A stretch of 64,000 nucleotides of DNA, from contig JACJXX010000002.1 in NCBI GenBank assembly GCA_020636435.1, positions 3,100,001 through 3,164,000 of the forward strand, in the 5' to 3' direction. This document shows, piece by piece, positions 23,982 through 34,024 of this stretch. The stretch comes from Lewinellaceae bacterium (lineage in GTDB: Bacteria; Bacteroidota; Bacteroidia; Chitinophagales; Saprospiraceae). The position numbers and the translations under genes were made by a program. The stretch's first letter is position 1, and each line of letters begins with the position of its first letter. The notes beneath the pieces were generated by a model. It saw only the letters and a list, made by a program, of their open reading frames with translations. It did no database searches and was not told the DNA's origin.

Positions 23982-26900
23982 CTACCGCACCAACGTACTA
24001 TTGCCCCTCACTTCCTCCCGGTTGCCATCGACAAACTCCACGCCAACGTGCCAGATATACACCCCGCCCTGCGCCGGCTGGCCCCGGTAGGCGCCGTCCC
24101 AGCCATAATTCTCATCATTAGGCTCGAACCCGTTGGCCTCAAAGAGCAGCTCCCCCCAGCGATCATAGACCCTGAAAAACAACACCAGGATTTCGATATC
24201 TTCTTTGGCGTGGACCAGCAGGCGGTCGTTGCTGCCGTCTCCATTCGGGGTAAACCCGGTCGGCACAAAGACGGGGCGGTCTTTTTGAGGATATACCGTC
24301 ACGATATCCTCTCCGGTACATCCTTTCTCATCGGTTACAATGGCTTTGATGCTGGCCTGGCCAGTAACCGTAACCAGGGGCGTACTGCAATCGAAACAGC
24401 TTAGGAGGCTGGAATCGAGGGGTTCCCAATAGTACGCCAGCGCCCCTACTCCACCTGTAACCTCCGGTTGCAGGCGGATGGCCTCGCCAAAGCCTGCCGC
24501 TCTGGTTTCTCCCAGATTCACCAAAATAGGCTGGGGTTCTCCTACCGTTACGGCCCCGGCGCGGAAAGCGCAACCATTGATGTCCTGAATATACACGTTA
24601 TAAGAGCCGGGCGCCAACCCAATGAAAGCATTGTTTCCGGAGAAAAAATCTCCATCCAGGCTATAGCGGTAGAAGGGAGTGCCGCCGGAGCCGGCGATCT
24701 CGATCCGCCCGTCCTTTTTCCCAAAGCAACTGACATCAACCGGAGTGACGGCAGCTTCCAACGGCCCAGATGGCTGCCCCACTACTATCTCTTCAACGAT
24801 TTCGCACCCGGCTGCGTCTGTAATGGAGAGGGCGTAACTGCCCGCCGGAATCCCTTCCAGGGCAGGCGCCGTCTCTCCGCCGGGCCAACGGTAGGCAAAC
24901 GGAGGCAGGCCGCCGCTGGCCTCCACCCGAACCGCTCCGGTTGGCTCGCCATAACAATCGGCATCTTCTATTTCGATGGAAACGCCGATGGGGCTGGCCT
25001 CCACCACTTCATCGGCGCGGCTGGCCCGGCAGCCGTTGGCGTCGGTGACGGTTGCCGAATAGGCGCCGACGCCCAGTTCTTCGATGGCCAGGGTAGTGTC
25101 CCCCGTGTTCCACAGGATGCTGTAGGGATTTGCCCCTCCCGCAACGAAAAGGGAAATGCGCCCGTCCCGCTCTCCGGAACAGGACACCCTGCCCACTACC
25201 GCCTCCAGGGACAAAGCAGAAGGTTCTTCGACCATAACGGAAGCAACAGACTCGCAGCCCAGCTCGTCTGCAACGGTTACAAAATAGCTGCCGGCGCTGA
25301 GCCCACTGGCCTGGAGCCCGGAAGAAACCCCGGCACTCCAGTTATAGGAATAATTGCCGGAACCTCCCTGAGCATTTACAGAAACAACCCCGTCGGCGCC
25401 GCCGTTGCAACTGACATCACGGGATTCCAGGCTAAGGCTGATAAACGGAATACCGTCTACTTCGACCGTATCGGTGAGCGCGCAGCCGTTGGCGTCGGTA
25501 AGGGTCAACGTGTAAACCCCCATGGCCAGGCTCTGGGCATTGGCCTGGCTTTGCCCGTCGCTCCAGGAATACCGGTAGGGAGGCGTACCCCCCTGCGCAT
25601 TGGCCGTCGCTAATCCATCCGGTTCGGGGTTGCAGGAAGCCGGTTGAGTGGTGATAAAATTCGTCAGGACAGCCGGTTCTTCCAGTAAAACGGACCCTAC
25701 GGCCGTACATCCGTTCCCGTCCGTAACGGTAACGCTGTGGGCCCCAGACGGCAAGCCCGATGCCGTTGGCCCACTCTGGCCATTGCTCCACTGGTAAGAA
25801 TAATTGCCGGCGCCACCCTGGACTGTGGCCGTAGCGGTTCCGTCATTTCCATCAAAACAAGCCGGGCCCTCGCCTTCCAGTTCCAGAAGGAGCGGGGAAG
25901 CTTCTCCAATCTCTGCCACGGCAGTAGCCTGGCAGCCATTTCCATCGGTTACGGTTACCGACACCGGGCCAGCCGGCAATCCGCCAGCAATCGCCGTATT
26001 TTGGCCGGTTGCCCAGGAGTAGGAATAATTGCCGCCGCCGCCGGAAGGCAGGGCCGTAGCCTGCCCATCGGCGCTGCCGGGGCAGGAAACAGGCATCGTA
26101 GCAAAATCGAGTACGATGGGCGGAGGGCTTTCTATTGCCACCGGAATTTCTACCGAACAGCTATTCAAGTCAGTAACCGTTACAAAATAATTGCCGGCAG
26201 GCAGGCCGTTGCGAACCGCAGGCCCGGGCCCTATATCGCTCCAATTGTAGGCGTAACCGGCGGTGCCGCCGCTTACCTCCAAACTGGCCACCCCATCGGC
26301 TGAATTCGGGCAGGTTGCCGGTTGAACATCAAGCATATAACCGATGGGCGGCGGCGCCGATATGGTAAAAATGTCCGACGTCCGGCAACCGTAGGCATCC
26401 GCCACGTCCAGCACATAAAGGCCTGCCGCTAAGCCGGAAATACCCGGGGCAGTCCCCAAAGTATCCCCGACAGTATCCTGCCAGTAATAAGCATAGGCGC
26501 CGGTTCCGCCACTGACAAGGACGGAAGCCCCGCCATTGGTGCCGTTCGCGCAAAGCACATCCTCAATGGACAGCTGAAGTTGCAAGGCCTCAGGCTGGTA
26601 AATGGCAAAAGAATCAGATGCCTCGCAGCCATTTGTATCCGTTATTGTTACCCCGTAGATGCCCTGGCTAAGGGCAACGGCCTGATTGGGCGTAGTGCCA
26701 ATGAGGGTGCCCGGCGGAAAGGCATAAGTATACATACCCGTGCCGCCGGTTGCCGTAACCACTGCCCTGCCGCCGATACTTCCGCCAAAGCACCGCACCG
26801 AATCTGTAGCTATCTCCACCTCAACAGGGTCCGGCTCCTGAAGCGTTAACTGAAAGGAGTAGGCACACCCTTCGGCATCGCTCACATCGGCCAAATAAGT

Positions 26901-29417
26901 GCCGGCCGCCAACCCGGAAGCAATGGAATCTGTTTGCCCGTTGTTCCAGGAAAATGAAAAAGGAGGATGGCCGCCACTTATTTCAAATGCAGCGCTGCCA
27001 TCAGCGCTGCCATAGCAAGTGGGGGCTTGCGTTGCAGCCACTCCGATAACGGAATCCGGCTGGTTGATCGTCACCTGAAGGGAAGCCGGGCAACCGGTAG
27101 CGTCAATGGCCTGCGCCAGGTAAGTGCCGGCGGGCAGGCCGGCAAAGGTTCCAGTGGCGTTGCTTTGGCCGTCGAGAACGTACTGATAAGGGGCCGTGCC
27201 GTCGCTGGCCGCAAGCGTGAGGCTGCCGTCAGCGCCGCCAAAACAGGAGACATCGGAAGTGGAAACAACCTGGGCAGCGGGCGGCGCGCAACCGGGCGTA
27301 CTGCATGCTATCGAAGCTATCAGGCTGCTGCATGGCCCCGTCGCCCGCACCTCAACATTCACTGTAGTGGCCAGGAAAAGGCCATTGACGGTATGCTCGT
27401 TGGCCCCACTGGCCGGCTCCCACCCGGCGCTGTCGACATTTACTTCGTAACCAGTTGCGCCGGGAACCCCGGGCCAGGCAACCGTGATGCTGCTGCCGGT
27501 AACGGCAGCGCAGGCAAGCTGGGGCGCATCCAGCGCAGGCAATATTTCAAGGGCGACAGTATCGTACGACTCGCAGCCATAGGAATCCGTAGCGGTTACG
27601 ACATAGGTGGCAGCCGTGTCCGGGCGGACCACCGGATCAGGGCAATCCGCACAACTGAGCCCGGCGGTGGGTTGCCACTCGTAATTGATTTCATACAATG
27701 GCGTAAAGGTTATGGACCATCGGTTCAGAACCGGCGTGTCGGCCAGGAACTTGTCCAGCACAGCCAACCGCCAGGTGCCGTTGGTGGGGTTATTTTCCCC
27801 GTAGAGGTCCTCCCATAAGCCTTCCGGAGCAAATTCTCCGGTAAAGGGCTGGTCGGCAGCGCTCAGGCTGGTGATGGGCACCGCAGCAGTTGGAGTAAAA
27901 CAGGTGCCGATGAAATTGTCTCCCGCATTGCCGATGTCCGTGACCAGTTCCATGAACTGTCCTCCGGGGGCGATCAGGAAAATTCGCAGGTCATCGGCCC
28001 AGGTGGTCTGAAGGTCCTCGATACAAACTGAGCGGATTACTCCTGGCCCAAGGGTAGCCGGCAAAACGCCAAAAACATCGATATCGGAATAAAGGGTTAA
28101 GTTGCTGGGGCTGATGACAAGGGTGTCTTCGTTGTAAAAGGTAAGAGGAGAGGGAAGCGGCACATCTACCGTGCCGTCCAGCCGTACCGAATCTCCCCGG
28201 CAGAGCGAAGTATCCGGCCGGAGTTCCGGTTCGAGCAGCACGTTTTCTTTGATCGGAATGATGAGGGTGTCGCGGTTGCAGGGGTCGCGCTGCACGTCGA
28301 TGACGATGGCCTCCGTTCCCTCCGCCAGGCCGTCGTCAAAAGCGATGATAGGGATGGACAGCACGCTGTCGCCGGCAGGGATAAACAAGCCGGCAGGGAT
28401 AAACTGATAATCCACGCCGTTCTGTGCCGTTCCCAGGATGCTGTAATCGATAGCATAATCCGATTCCGCAGGCGCGGGCAGGGAAAAGACCAGTTCGCCG
28501 GCCGTACAGCCCTCCGCCACCGAACCGTCGAGGCTAACCGTGGCCGTCTTGACGTTCAAAGAGCCGGTGCCGAAACTCTTGGCTTCCAGAAAAACGCCGG
28601 AATCGAAAAACTCGTCGGCCACGTCGCAGATCACCAGTTTGATGGTGTACGTGCTGCAGGGGTAGACCGCTGTTTCTGCGGTAAAAACATCCGTAATGCC
28701 ATCGAATACCGGGCGGCTGGCGCTGCCGGTATTGCTGTTGTAGTATTGAGAAAAAGCCAGCGTGCCTTCGGGGGGAATGCAATTCACGGCGTCCCCGTTG
28801 GTTCCTACCAAGCCAGGGTTTACGTTATTGATCGCCACCGGCAGGCTGGTGTTGGGAATGAGGGCAATATTCTCAGCGTTATTGGAATACGGGCCGTTGA
28901 TGCCCGGGCCGCTGATGAAAAAGCCAAAAACGTCGTTAAAATCCGAACACACATATTCAGGATACTCCTCGGAGGCAAAGGCATAACGGAAACTGAGGGT
29001 ATCCGATATTGGAATAAAAGTGATGGTGTAGGCAACCAGGTCATTGATGTTGGAAGAACCGGAAAGGGCCTCCATATCCGGGTCGGAAGCAAGGCCGGAG
29101 ACGATCTCGTTCGACAACATGCTTCCGGATGCATCCACCCCCACCCGCCCCGGCGCAGAAGCGGCATAGCCGGTGGACATGACAATGCCGCGGCCCAGCC
29201 CGATCTCGTCTTCCCCGTTCTGAAAAAATCCGACCGAAGCAGCGGAGCCCTGGAACTGCACGTCCAGCACTTCCACTCCGTCGCCGAGAAAGATGTTGGT
29301 GATTAGGTTGCCGGGGGTGATGGGAGGGGCGTTGTTTACCTCCAGCGGTTGGCCCAAAAGCTGTGAGGAAATGGCCAGAAGGGCTATGAACAAAGCAAGT
29401 TTCCAATCTGTTATCAT
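23982..29417 (-). CDS. Giant SprB-repeat surface adhesin with T9SS type B (gliding) C-terminal domain
   Basis: An 1811-residue secreted protein. Order: signal peptide (ALFIALLAISSQLLGQP); a choice-of-anchor-L type domain to about residue 290 (VGFFQNGEDEIGLGRGIVMS, FRYAFASEEYPEYVC); a Calx-beta-like segment; a proprotein-convertase P-like domain near 430-590 (GTWRLAVLDKF); a short fibronectin-like segment; then twelve SprB repeats of about 76 residues over roughly 710-1630, each with VSC-x-G-x-x-DG and GxYxVTVTDxxGC. The last 90 residues (VFVPTGFTPNGDGSNDRLLV to STLVR) are the gliding-motility-associated type B sorting domain. It should be exported by the type IX system and may be carried on the cell surface in gliding or attachment. 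Confidence 0.9.
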   Translation of the reverse strand: MITDWKLALFIALLAISSQLLGQPLEVNNAPPITPGNLITNIFLGDGVEVLDVQFQGSAASVGFFQNGEDEIGLGRGIVMSTGYAASAPGRVGVDASGSMLSNEIVSGLASDPDMEALSGSSNINDLVAYTITFIPISDTLSFRYAFASEEYPEYVCSDFNDVFGFFISGPGINGPYSNNAENIALIPNTSLPVAINNVNPGLVGTNGDAVNCIPPEGTLAFSQYYNSNTGSASRPVFDGITDVFTAETAVYPCSTYTIKLVICDVADEFFDSGVFLEAKSFGTGSLNVKTATVSLDGSVAEGCTAGELVFSLPAPAESDYAIDYSILGTAQNGVDYQFIPAGLFIPAGDSVLSIPIIAFDDGLAEGTEAIVIDVQRDPCNRDTLIIPIKENVLLEPELRPDTSLCRGDSVRLDGTVDVPLPSPLTFYNEDTLVISPSNLTLYSDIDVFGVLPATLGPGVIRSVCIEDLQTTWADDLRIFLIAPGGQFMELVTDIGNAGDNFIGTCFTPTAAVPITSLSAADQPFTGEFAPEGLWEDLYGENNPTNGTWRLAVLDKFLADTPVLNRWSITFTPLYEINYEWQPTAGLSCADCPDPVVRPDTAATYVVTATDSYGCESYDTVALEILPALDAPQLACAAVTGSSITVAWPGVPGATGYEVNVDSAGWEPASGANEHTVNGLFLATTVNVEVRATGPCSSLIASIACSTPGCAPPAAQVVSTSDVSCFGGADGSLTLAASDGTAPYQYVLDGQSNATGTFAGLPAGTYLAQAIDATGCPASLQVTINQPDSVIGVAATQAPTCYGSADGSAAFEISGGHPPFSFSWNNGQTDSIASGLAAGTYLADVSDAEGCAYSFQLTLQEPDPVEVEIATDSVRCFGGSIGGRAVVTATGGTGMYTYAFPPGTLIGTTPNQAVALSQGIYGVTITDTNGCEASDSFAIYQPEALQLQLSIEDVLCANGTNGGASVLVSGGTGAYAYYWQDTVGDTLGTAPGISGLAAGLYVLDVADAYGCRTSDIFTISAPPPIGYMLDVQPATCPNSADGVASLEVSGGTAGYAYNWSDIGPGPAVRNGLPAGNYFVTVTDLNSCSVEIPVAIESPPPIVLDFATMPVSCPGSADGQATALPSGGGGNYSYSWATGQNTAIAGGLPAGPVSVTVTDGNGCQATAVAEIGEASPLLLELEGEGPACFDGNDGTATATVQGGAGNYSYQWSNGQSGPTASGLPSGAHSVTVTDGNGCTAVGSVLLEEPAVLTNFITTQPASCNPEPDGLATANAQGGTPPYRYSWSDGQSQANAQSLAMGVYTLTLTDANGCALTDTVEVDGIPFISLSLESRDVSCNGGADGVVSVNAQGGSGNYSYNWSAGVSSGLQASGLSAGSYFVTVADELGCESVASVMVEEPSALSLEAVVGRVSCSGERDGRISLFVAGGANPYSILWNTGDTTLAIEELGVGAYSATVTDANGCRASRADEVVEASPIGVSIEIEDADCYGEPTGAVRVEASGGLPPFAYRWPGGETAPALEGIPAGSYALSITDAAGCEIVEEIVVGQPSGPLEAAVTPVDVSCFGKKDGRIEIAGSGGTPFYRYSLDGDFFSGNNAFIGLAPGSYNVYIQDINGCAFRAGAVTVGEPQPILVNLGETRAAGFGEAIRLQPEVTGGVGALAYYWEPLDSSLLSCFDCSTPLVTVTGQASIKAIVTDEKGCTGEDIVTVYPQKDRPVFVPTGFTPNGDGSNDRLLVHAKEDIEILVLFFRVYDRWGELLFEANGFEPNDENYGWDGAYRGQPAQGGVYIWHVGVEFVDGNREEVRGNSTLVR

Positions 29418-29498
29418 GCTTTTCTTATCGTTGGTTCGCGAAATTTGAATTGATGTCGATGCGAAATAAGGGCCGGAGCTTATTCAGAGCATGCCAGG

Positions 29499-29506
29499 CA
29501 AAGATA
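29499..29506 (-). promoter_or_regulatory. Putative -7 element for the adhesin gene (TATCTTTG)
   Basis: On the minus strand TATCTTTG matches TAnnTTTG, about 80 bp upstream of the adhesin start, which leaves a moderate 5' leader. The 29418-29736 gap between the divergent adhesin and sppA genes holds this box, the sppA box and no gene. Confidence 0.4.
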
Positions 29507-29704
29507 AACCTTCCTGGTATGCCGAGGCTTTTCGCCGGTTAAAATTAGGGGCTTCATTGAAAAAAGCCTACTTTGACCGGTTAAATAAGCCACCTTTGTT
29601 TATCGTTGTACATTAGACAGGTTTCTAAGATTTTACCGCCCTTCTGTTTCTCCCTTAAAAAACCGCATTGATCTAATTTTTTATCGCATCTGCCTGTATT
29701 AAGG

Positions 29705-29712
29705 TAATTTTG
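29705..29712 (+). promoter_or_regulatory. Putative -7 element for sppA (TAATTTTG)
   Basis: TAATTTTG matches TAnnTTTG exactly, 24 bp before the sppA start codon. The T-rich stretch TAATTTTTTATC about 30 bp upstream might supply a weak -33 region. Confidence 0.45.
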
Positions 29713-29736
29713 CAGCACAAAAACTAAACACAAAAA

Positions 29737-31509
29737 ATGGGACAATTCTTTAAGTTCTTACTCGCTTCTTGTCTCGGTATATTTGTCGCCTTTTTCTTAT
29801 TGCTCGGCATCAGCGGCCTGGTAATCAGCCAGATTGCCCGGCAGGCAGACAAGGCCAAAGAAATAAAACCGAATACTGTTCTCCATCTCACTTTCGACAA
29901 CCCCATTCCCGAACAGACCAACAACCTGGAACTGGACCCCTTCGACCTCAAAAACAGGAAGATCATGGGCCTCCAGGAAATGCTCAACACGCTGGAAAGG
30001 GCAAAAAATGACGACAACATAAAAGGCATCTTCCTGGAAGCCGACGGCCTGGCCAGCGGAGGACTGGCCACTTCGGCAGTCGTCCGCGATGCGCTTTTGG
30101 ATTTCAAGGCAGGCGGAAAATTCATCATTGCCTACTCCAAGTATTACTCCCAGGGCGCCTACTACCTGGCCAGCAGCGCCGACCAGATAATGGTCAATCC
30201 GCTGGGCATGGTCGATTTTCGCGGTTTTGCCGCCCAGATGCCCTTCTTCAAAGACATGCTCGACAAAGTCGGGGTAAATATGCAGGTGTACTACGCCGGG
30301 AAATTCAAAGGCGCCAGCGAACCCTACCGCCTCAACAAAATGAGCGACGAGAACCGCATGCAGATCCGGGAGTACATCGATGACATTTACGACAATTTCC
30401 TCCAGGATATCAGCGCCTCCCGCAACCTGTCCACGGACCGCCTCAACCAGTTGGCAATTGATTATACGGGCATGGACCCCGATGCTTCGGCCGAAGCCGG
30501 CCTGGTCGACAAGGTAGCCCACCGGGAGGATGCCCTGGAAGAACTGCGCACCCGCCTGGGCCTGGAAGAAAACGAAAAAATCCCCATGGCCAGCCTGGAG
30601 GAATACAACCAATCGAACCCGGGCAGCAAAAACTACCGGGCAAAAAACAAGATCGCTGTCGTCTTCGCCGAGGGTACCATCGTGGACGGGAAAGGGTCGC
30701 CGGGAAGCATTGGCGACGAGAAGTACACGGAATACATCCAGCAAATCCGCCGGGACGACAACATCAAGGCCATCGTGCTGCGGGTCAATTCGCCGGGCGG
30801 CAGCGCCATGGCGTCGGAGAACATCTGGAAAGAGCTGAGCCTGGCCAAATCCGAAGGAAAGCAGATAGTGGTCAGCATGGGCGACTATGCCGCTTCCGGC
30901 GGGTACTACATCTCGGCCATGGCCGATTCGATATTTGCCGAACCCAACACCCTGACCGGCTCCATCGGGGTGGTACTGGCCATACCGGACGCCAGCGAAC
31001 TGCTGGACGACAAGGCCGGCATCCACTTCGATTCGGTAAAGACCGGCCCTTACGCCACCGGCATCACGCCCTTTTACCCCTTATCCTCCGGCGAGTCCCG
31101 CCTCCTGCAGAAAAGGACCGACGATATGTACGAGACCTTCCTGTCGCGGGTAAGCGAGGGCCGGAAAATGAGCCGGGACTCGGTGAACGCCATTGCCCAG
31201 GGCCGCGTCTGGACCGGAGAGCGGGCCCTGGCCATCGGGCTGGCCGACCGGATTGGCGGGCTGGAAGATGCCATCGCCTCCGCCGCCGCCATGGCTGAAC
31301 TGGACGAGTACCGCCTCACGGAATATCCACGAGTGAAAGACCCCATACAGCAGTTGTTTGAACAATGGTTCGGAGAAGAGAACGTCCGGGCCAACGCCAT
31401 CCTGAAATCCGAACTGGGAGAGTATTATCCCTACCTGCGCTTTGTGCAGGAACTCAAGGATTCCAGGGGCATGCAGGCCCGGCTGCCGTTGTGGATACCG
31501 TTTAACTAA
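29737..31509 (+). CDS. sppA: Signal peptide peptidase SppA, 67K type
   Basis: A 590-residue S49 peptidase that degrades signal peptides left in the membrane. One N-terminal transmembrane helix (LASCLGIFVAFFLLLGISG) anchors two tandem ClpP-like domains, as in the long E. coli-type enzyme. The Lys-Ser dyad is split between the halves as expected: K191 in YYAGKFKGASEPYR and S387 in DYAASGGYYIS, with VNSPGGSAMAS before it. Length and dyad match an active enzyme. A -7 promoter box lies 24 bp upstream; the gene is divergent from the adhesin. Confidence 0.93.
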   Translation: MGQFFKFLLASCLGIFVAFFLLLGISGLVISQIARQADKAKEIKPNTVLHLTFDNPIPEQTNNLELDPFDLKNRKIMGLQEMLNTLERAKNDDNIKGIFLEADGLASGGLATSAVVRDALLDFKAGGKFIIAYSKYYSQGAYYLASSADQIMVNPLGMVDFRGFAAQMPFFKDMLDKVGVNMQVYYAGKFKGASEPYRLNKMSDENRMQIREYIDDIYDNFLQDISASRNLSTDRLNQLAIDYTGMDPDASAEAGLVDKVAHREDALEELRTRLGLEENEKIPMASLEEYNQSNPGSKNYRAKNKIAVVFAEGTIVDGKGSPGSIGDEKYTEYIQQIRRDDNIKAIVLRVNSPGGSAMASENIWKELSLAKSEGKQIVVSMGDYAASGGYYISAMADSIFAEPNTLTGSIGVVLAIPDASELLDDKAGIHFDSVKTGPYATGITPFYPLSSGESRLLQKRTDDMYETFLSRVSEGRKMSRDSVNAIAQGRVWTGERALAIGLADRIGGLEDAIASAAAMAELDEYRLTEYPRVKDPIQQLFEQWFGEENVRANAILKSELGEYYPYLRFVQELKDSRGMQARLPLWIPFN

Positions 31510-31649
31510 AATAACGCGAGGCTGAGGTTGAGGTTGAGGCCGCGGAACACTGAGAGCATATTATGCTCAACGGCAATTGGTTTTGTGCATTGCCTTCCCC
31601 GCTCCTTGCTAAACTTACTGAAAACAACCTAACCTGATCAAACCTCACG

Positions 31650-31690
31650 AGCAAGATTTTCCAGATTCCGGGTATCTGGAAAATCTTGCT
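31650..31690. promoter_or_regulatory. Perfect 17-bp hairpin immediately upstream of the GT39-like gene
   Basis: AGCAAGATTTTCCAGAT (31650-31666) is repeated exactly in inverted orientation at 31674-31690 around a 7-nt loop. It ends 11 bp before the ATG at 31702, so it occupies where a ribosome-binding site or promoter would normally be. It is unlike a simple terminator because the stem is AT-rich and has no T tract on the plus strand. It could be a protein-binding operator or an RNA switch on translation. Confidence 0.55.
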
Positions 31691-31701
31691 ATTTTGCCTC
31701 C

Positions 31702-33201
31702 ATGAAAAGAATGCCCTCCATATCCACAACATTGGCAGTTTGGGTATTCCTGGTCCTGGGCATCGTGCTCCGCCTGTGGCATTACCTGGATGCCCGGTCC
31801 CTGTTCATCGACGAGGCCAACCTGGCGCTGAATGTTTCTGAGCTTCCTTACGAGGATTTCTTCCGGCCTCTCCTTTACGATCAATACGCTCCTCCCCTTT
31901 TTATGGTATTGTCCAAAGTGGCTGTCCAACTGCTGGGCAACCACGAATGGGCGCTGCGTTTATTGCCATTAATCGGCGGGGGCCTCCTTCTTTTTGCCTT
32001 TTGCCATCTGAATAAAAAACTAAAGCTTACCCCCGCAATTCAGTGGTTTCCAATAGCTATGCTTGCCCTGTCTCCTTTTTTGCTGCGCTTTGCCACCGAG
32101 CTGAAGCAGTACAGTACCGACGCCGCATTGGCCCTCGGGTTTATCTTGCTTGCGCTGCAACTCCCTCCGGAAAGGATGAAAAACCGGCATTTCTGGATGT
32201 GGGCAACCGCTGGCGGGCTGAGCCTCTGGTTTTCCATGCCGGCAGCCTTTGTGCTCGCCGGCGTGGGGGCTTATTATTTTTACGGCTTCCTGCGGCAAAG
32301 GAATGGCAAAGGATTGTTCTGCCTGTCTCTGGCGGGCGCCGTCTGGATGCTCTCTTTTTCCGCATTGTATATCACCGTTCTCAAAGCCGGCACGGAGCAG
32401 GAGGTTTTGGTCAACTACCACGCGGCCTACTTCTTTCCGGTGCAGCTATTAAAAGCCGCTGCCTGGCAGCAATTGGGCGGCATTTTTTACGGATTGCTCA
32501 GCCCTGTTTTGGGATTTACGGTGGCAGGGTTGATTATAGGCATCAGTTTGCTGCTCTGGGGGAGCTATCGCCTGTTTCAGCAGGGGCCCGGCCTTTTTAT
32601 CCTGATCGCCGTACCCATTCTGGCCTGTTTTGCCGCTTCGGCATTTCAGCTTTTTTCCCTGATCCCGAGGGTTTCCCTCTTCCTGATGCCCCTGTTTCTC
32701 CTTCTGGCTGCCTACGGCGCCTCGGAGGCCTGGAAAAGCAGTGGTTTTTACGTTCGAATGGCACTGCTGGCATTGCTGATCCTGGAAGCTGCGCCCTTCG
32801 TTAATTCGCTGAACCGGCTGGGAAATTCAACCGAGATCGAAAACCTCAAAGCTGTGCTGGCGGGCATTAAAGCCAAAGATAAAGCAGGCCCGGCTTACAT
32901 TGACAATATGGCGGTACCGGCCTATCGGTATTATAGCGAATGGCACAGCCAAAAGCAGTTATACCGGTTGCCAGGCGAAGTCCTGCTGAGTTGGGACAGC
33001 AACCTGGAGGAAATACTTGAAGGACAGCGGCAGGCGGACGGCGGATTCTGGCTGGTCTTTTCTCAATTGATTTCGGATGGAGCCCGGAGCCGGAAGGATG
33101 AAAAGAGAGCGGTTGCCGAAAAACTAGCCAGGGAAAAAATGCGGGTGGAGAAGATAGGGGCGGCGGGGTATTGGTATGGGTATTTTGGAATGAAGGAATG
33201 A
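31702..33201 (+). CDS. GT39/ArnT-like polytopic glycosyltransferase
   Basis: A 499-residue membrane protein with about eleven hydrophobic helices and a C-terminal soluble tail of some 130 residues. The first periplasmic loop carries RSLFIDEANLALNV, the acidic loop-1 motif of the GT39/GT83 (PMT/ArnT) superfamily, followed by PPLFMVLSKVAVQLLGNHEWALRL. These enzymes move a sugar from a polyprenyl-phosphate donor to a protein or lipid on the outer face of the membrane. The acceptor is unknown. The start codon follows the 17-bp hairpin directly, and the gene converges on an FMN reductase. Confidence 0.75.
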   Translation: MKRMPSISTTLAVWVFLVLGIVLRLWHYLDARSLFIDEANLALNVSELPYEDFFRPLLYDQYAPPLFMVLSKVAVQLLGNHEWALRLLPLIGGGLLLFAFCHLNKKLKLTPAIQWFPIAMLALSPFLLRFATELKQYSTDAALALGFILLALQLPPERMKNRHFWMWATAGGLSLWFSMPAAFVLAGVGAYYFYGFLRQRNGKGLFCLSLAGAVWMLSFSALYITVLKAGTEQEVLVNYHAAYFFPVQLLKAAAWQQLGGIFYGLLSPVLGFTVAGLIIGISLLLWGSYRLFQQGPGLFILIAVPILACFAASAFQLFSLIPRVSLFLMPLFLLLAAYGASEAWKSSGFYVRMALLALLILEAAPFVNSLNRLGNSTEIENLKAVLAGIKAKDKAGPAYIDNMAVPAYRYYSEWHSQKQLYRLPGEVLLSWDSNLEEILEGQRQADGGFWLVFSQLISDGARSRKDEKRAVAEKLAREKMRVEKIGAAGYWYGYFGMKE

Positions 33202-33214
33202 TGGGCATTTCATT

Positions 33215-33751
33215 TTAAAACCCCAAAAACTCCAACCCATGCGCCCGCATCGCCTCCAGCGTTCCTTCGTCGATCACCTCGCCCTCCCCGTCTTTGAGTT
33301 CGGAGATGCGGGAGATGGGTAGTTTGTCGGGCATCACGACGGTGCCCAGGTAGTTGAGCACCCCGGTGAGGTGCTCCATGCCGCGCAGGTTGCCGGCGCG
33401 GCCGGTGGCGATGCCCACGAGAGCGGCTTTCTTGCCCTGGAAATTGGAGGTGTACTTGCGGACCGTGCAGGCATCGATGAAGAGTTTCACGGCGCCGGGG
33501 AAGCCTCCATTGTATTCCGGAATTACAAAGACAAATTTCGTGGCCGGCAGGATGTACTCGTCCTGCAGGCGAGCCAGGCTTTCCGCCTGCCGGGTGTACA
33601 TATCGGGGTGGAACCAGTCGTGCGGAATGTGTTCCAGCGCGAGCAGCTTTATTTCCTCTTCAGCGCTTTGCTGCAGCATTTCAAAGTACAGGCTGGCGAA
33701 CTTCAGGCATTCGCTGTTTTGGCGGTTGGTTCCGGAGATTACGGTGATCAT
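33215..33751 (-). CDS. NADPH-dependent FMN reductase family protein
   Basis: A 178-residue flavodoxin-fold oxidoreductase of the NADPH-dependent FMN reductase/chromate reductase family. The N-terminal phosphate loop reads VISGTNRQNSE, the second flavin contact is IPEYNGGFPGAVKLFID, and the next strand is KKAALVGIATGRAGN. These enzymes pass electrons from NAD(P)H to FMN, quinones or xenobiotics; the physiological acceptor cannot be told. It converges on the GT39-like gene with 13 bp between stop codons. Confidence 0.88.
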   Translation of the reverse strand: MITVISGTNRQNSECLKFASLYFEMLQQSAEEEIKLLALEHIPHDWFHPDMYTRQAESLARLQDEYILPATKFVFVIPEYNGGFPGAVKLFIDACTVRKYTSNFQGKKAALVGIATGRAGNLRGMEHLTGVLNYLGTVVMPDKLPISRISELKDGEGEVIDEGTLEAMRAHGLEFLGF

Positions 33752-34024
33752 TGGCGCTCGGCCGGTTTAGTTGTTGTTACTGAAATAAAAATACTGGAGA
33801 CTACACATTTTTCGATAGAGAATTGTTCATCTTTTGGCACAATTACTTGCCGGCATGCTCTCTTTTCTTTCCCTTGCCACAACTCCTCCCGGCTTCCAGC
33901 GCAATATGGAGGTGATGAAAGGAGGCTTTTTCTATGCAAATACTCAGGAAATGGCTTCCAAATTTCCTATATTCAGGCCGCCAAACCAAAAGCTGCTTTC
34001 TTTTTCATAAAAAACCAAACAGAT

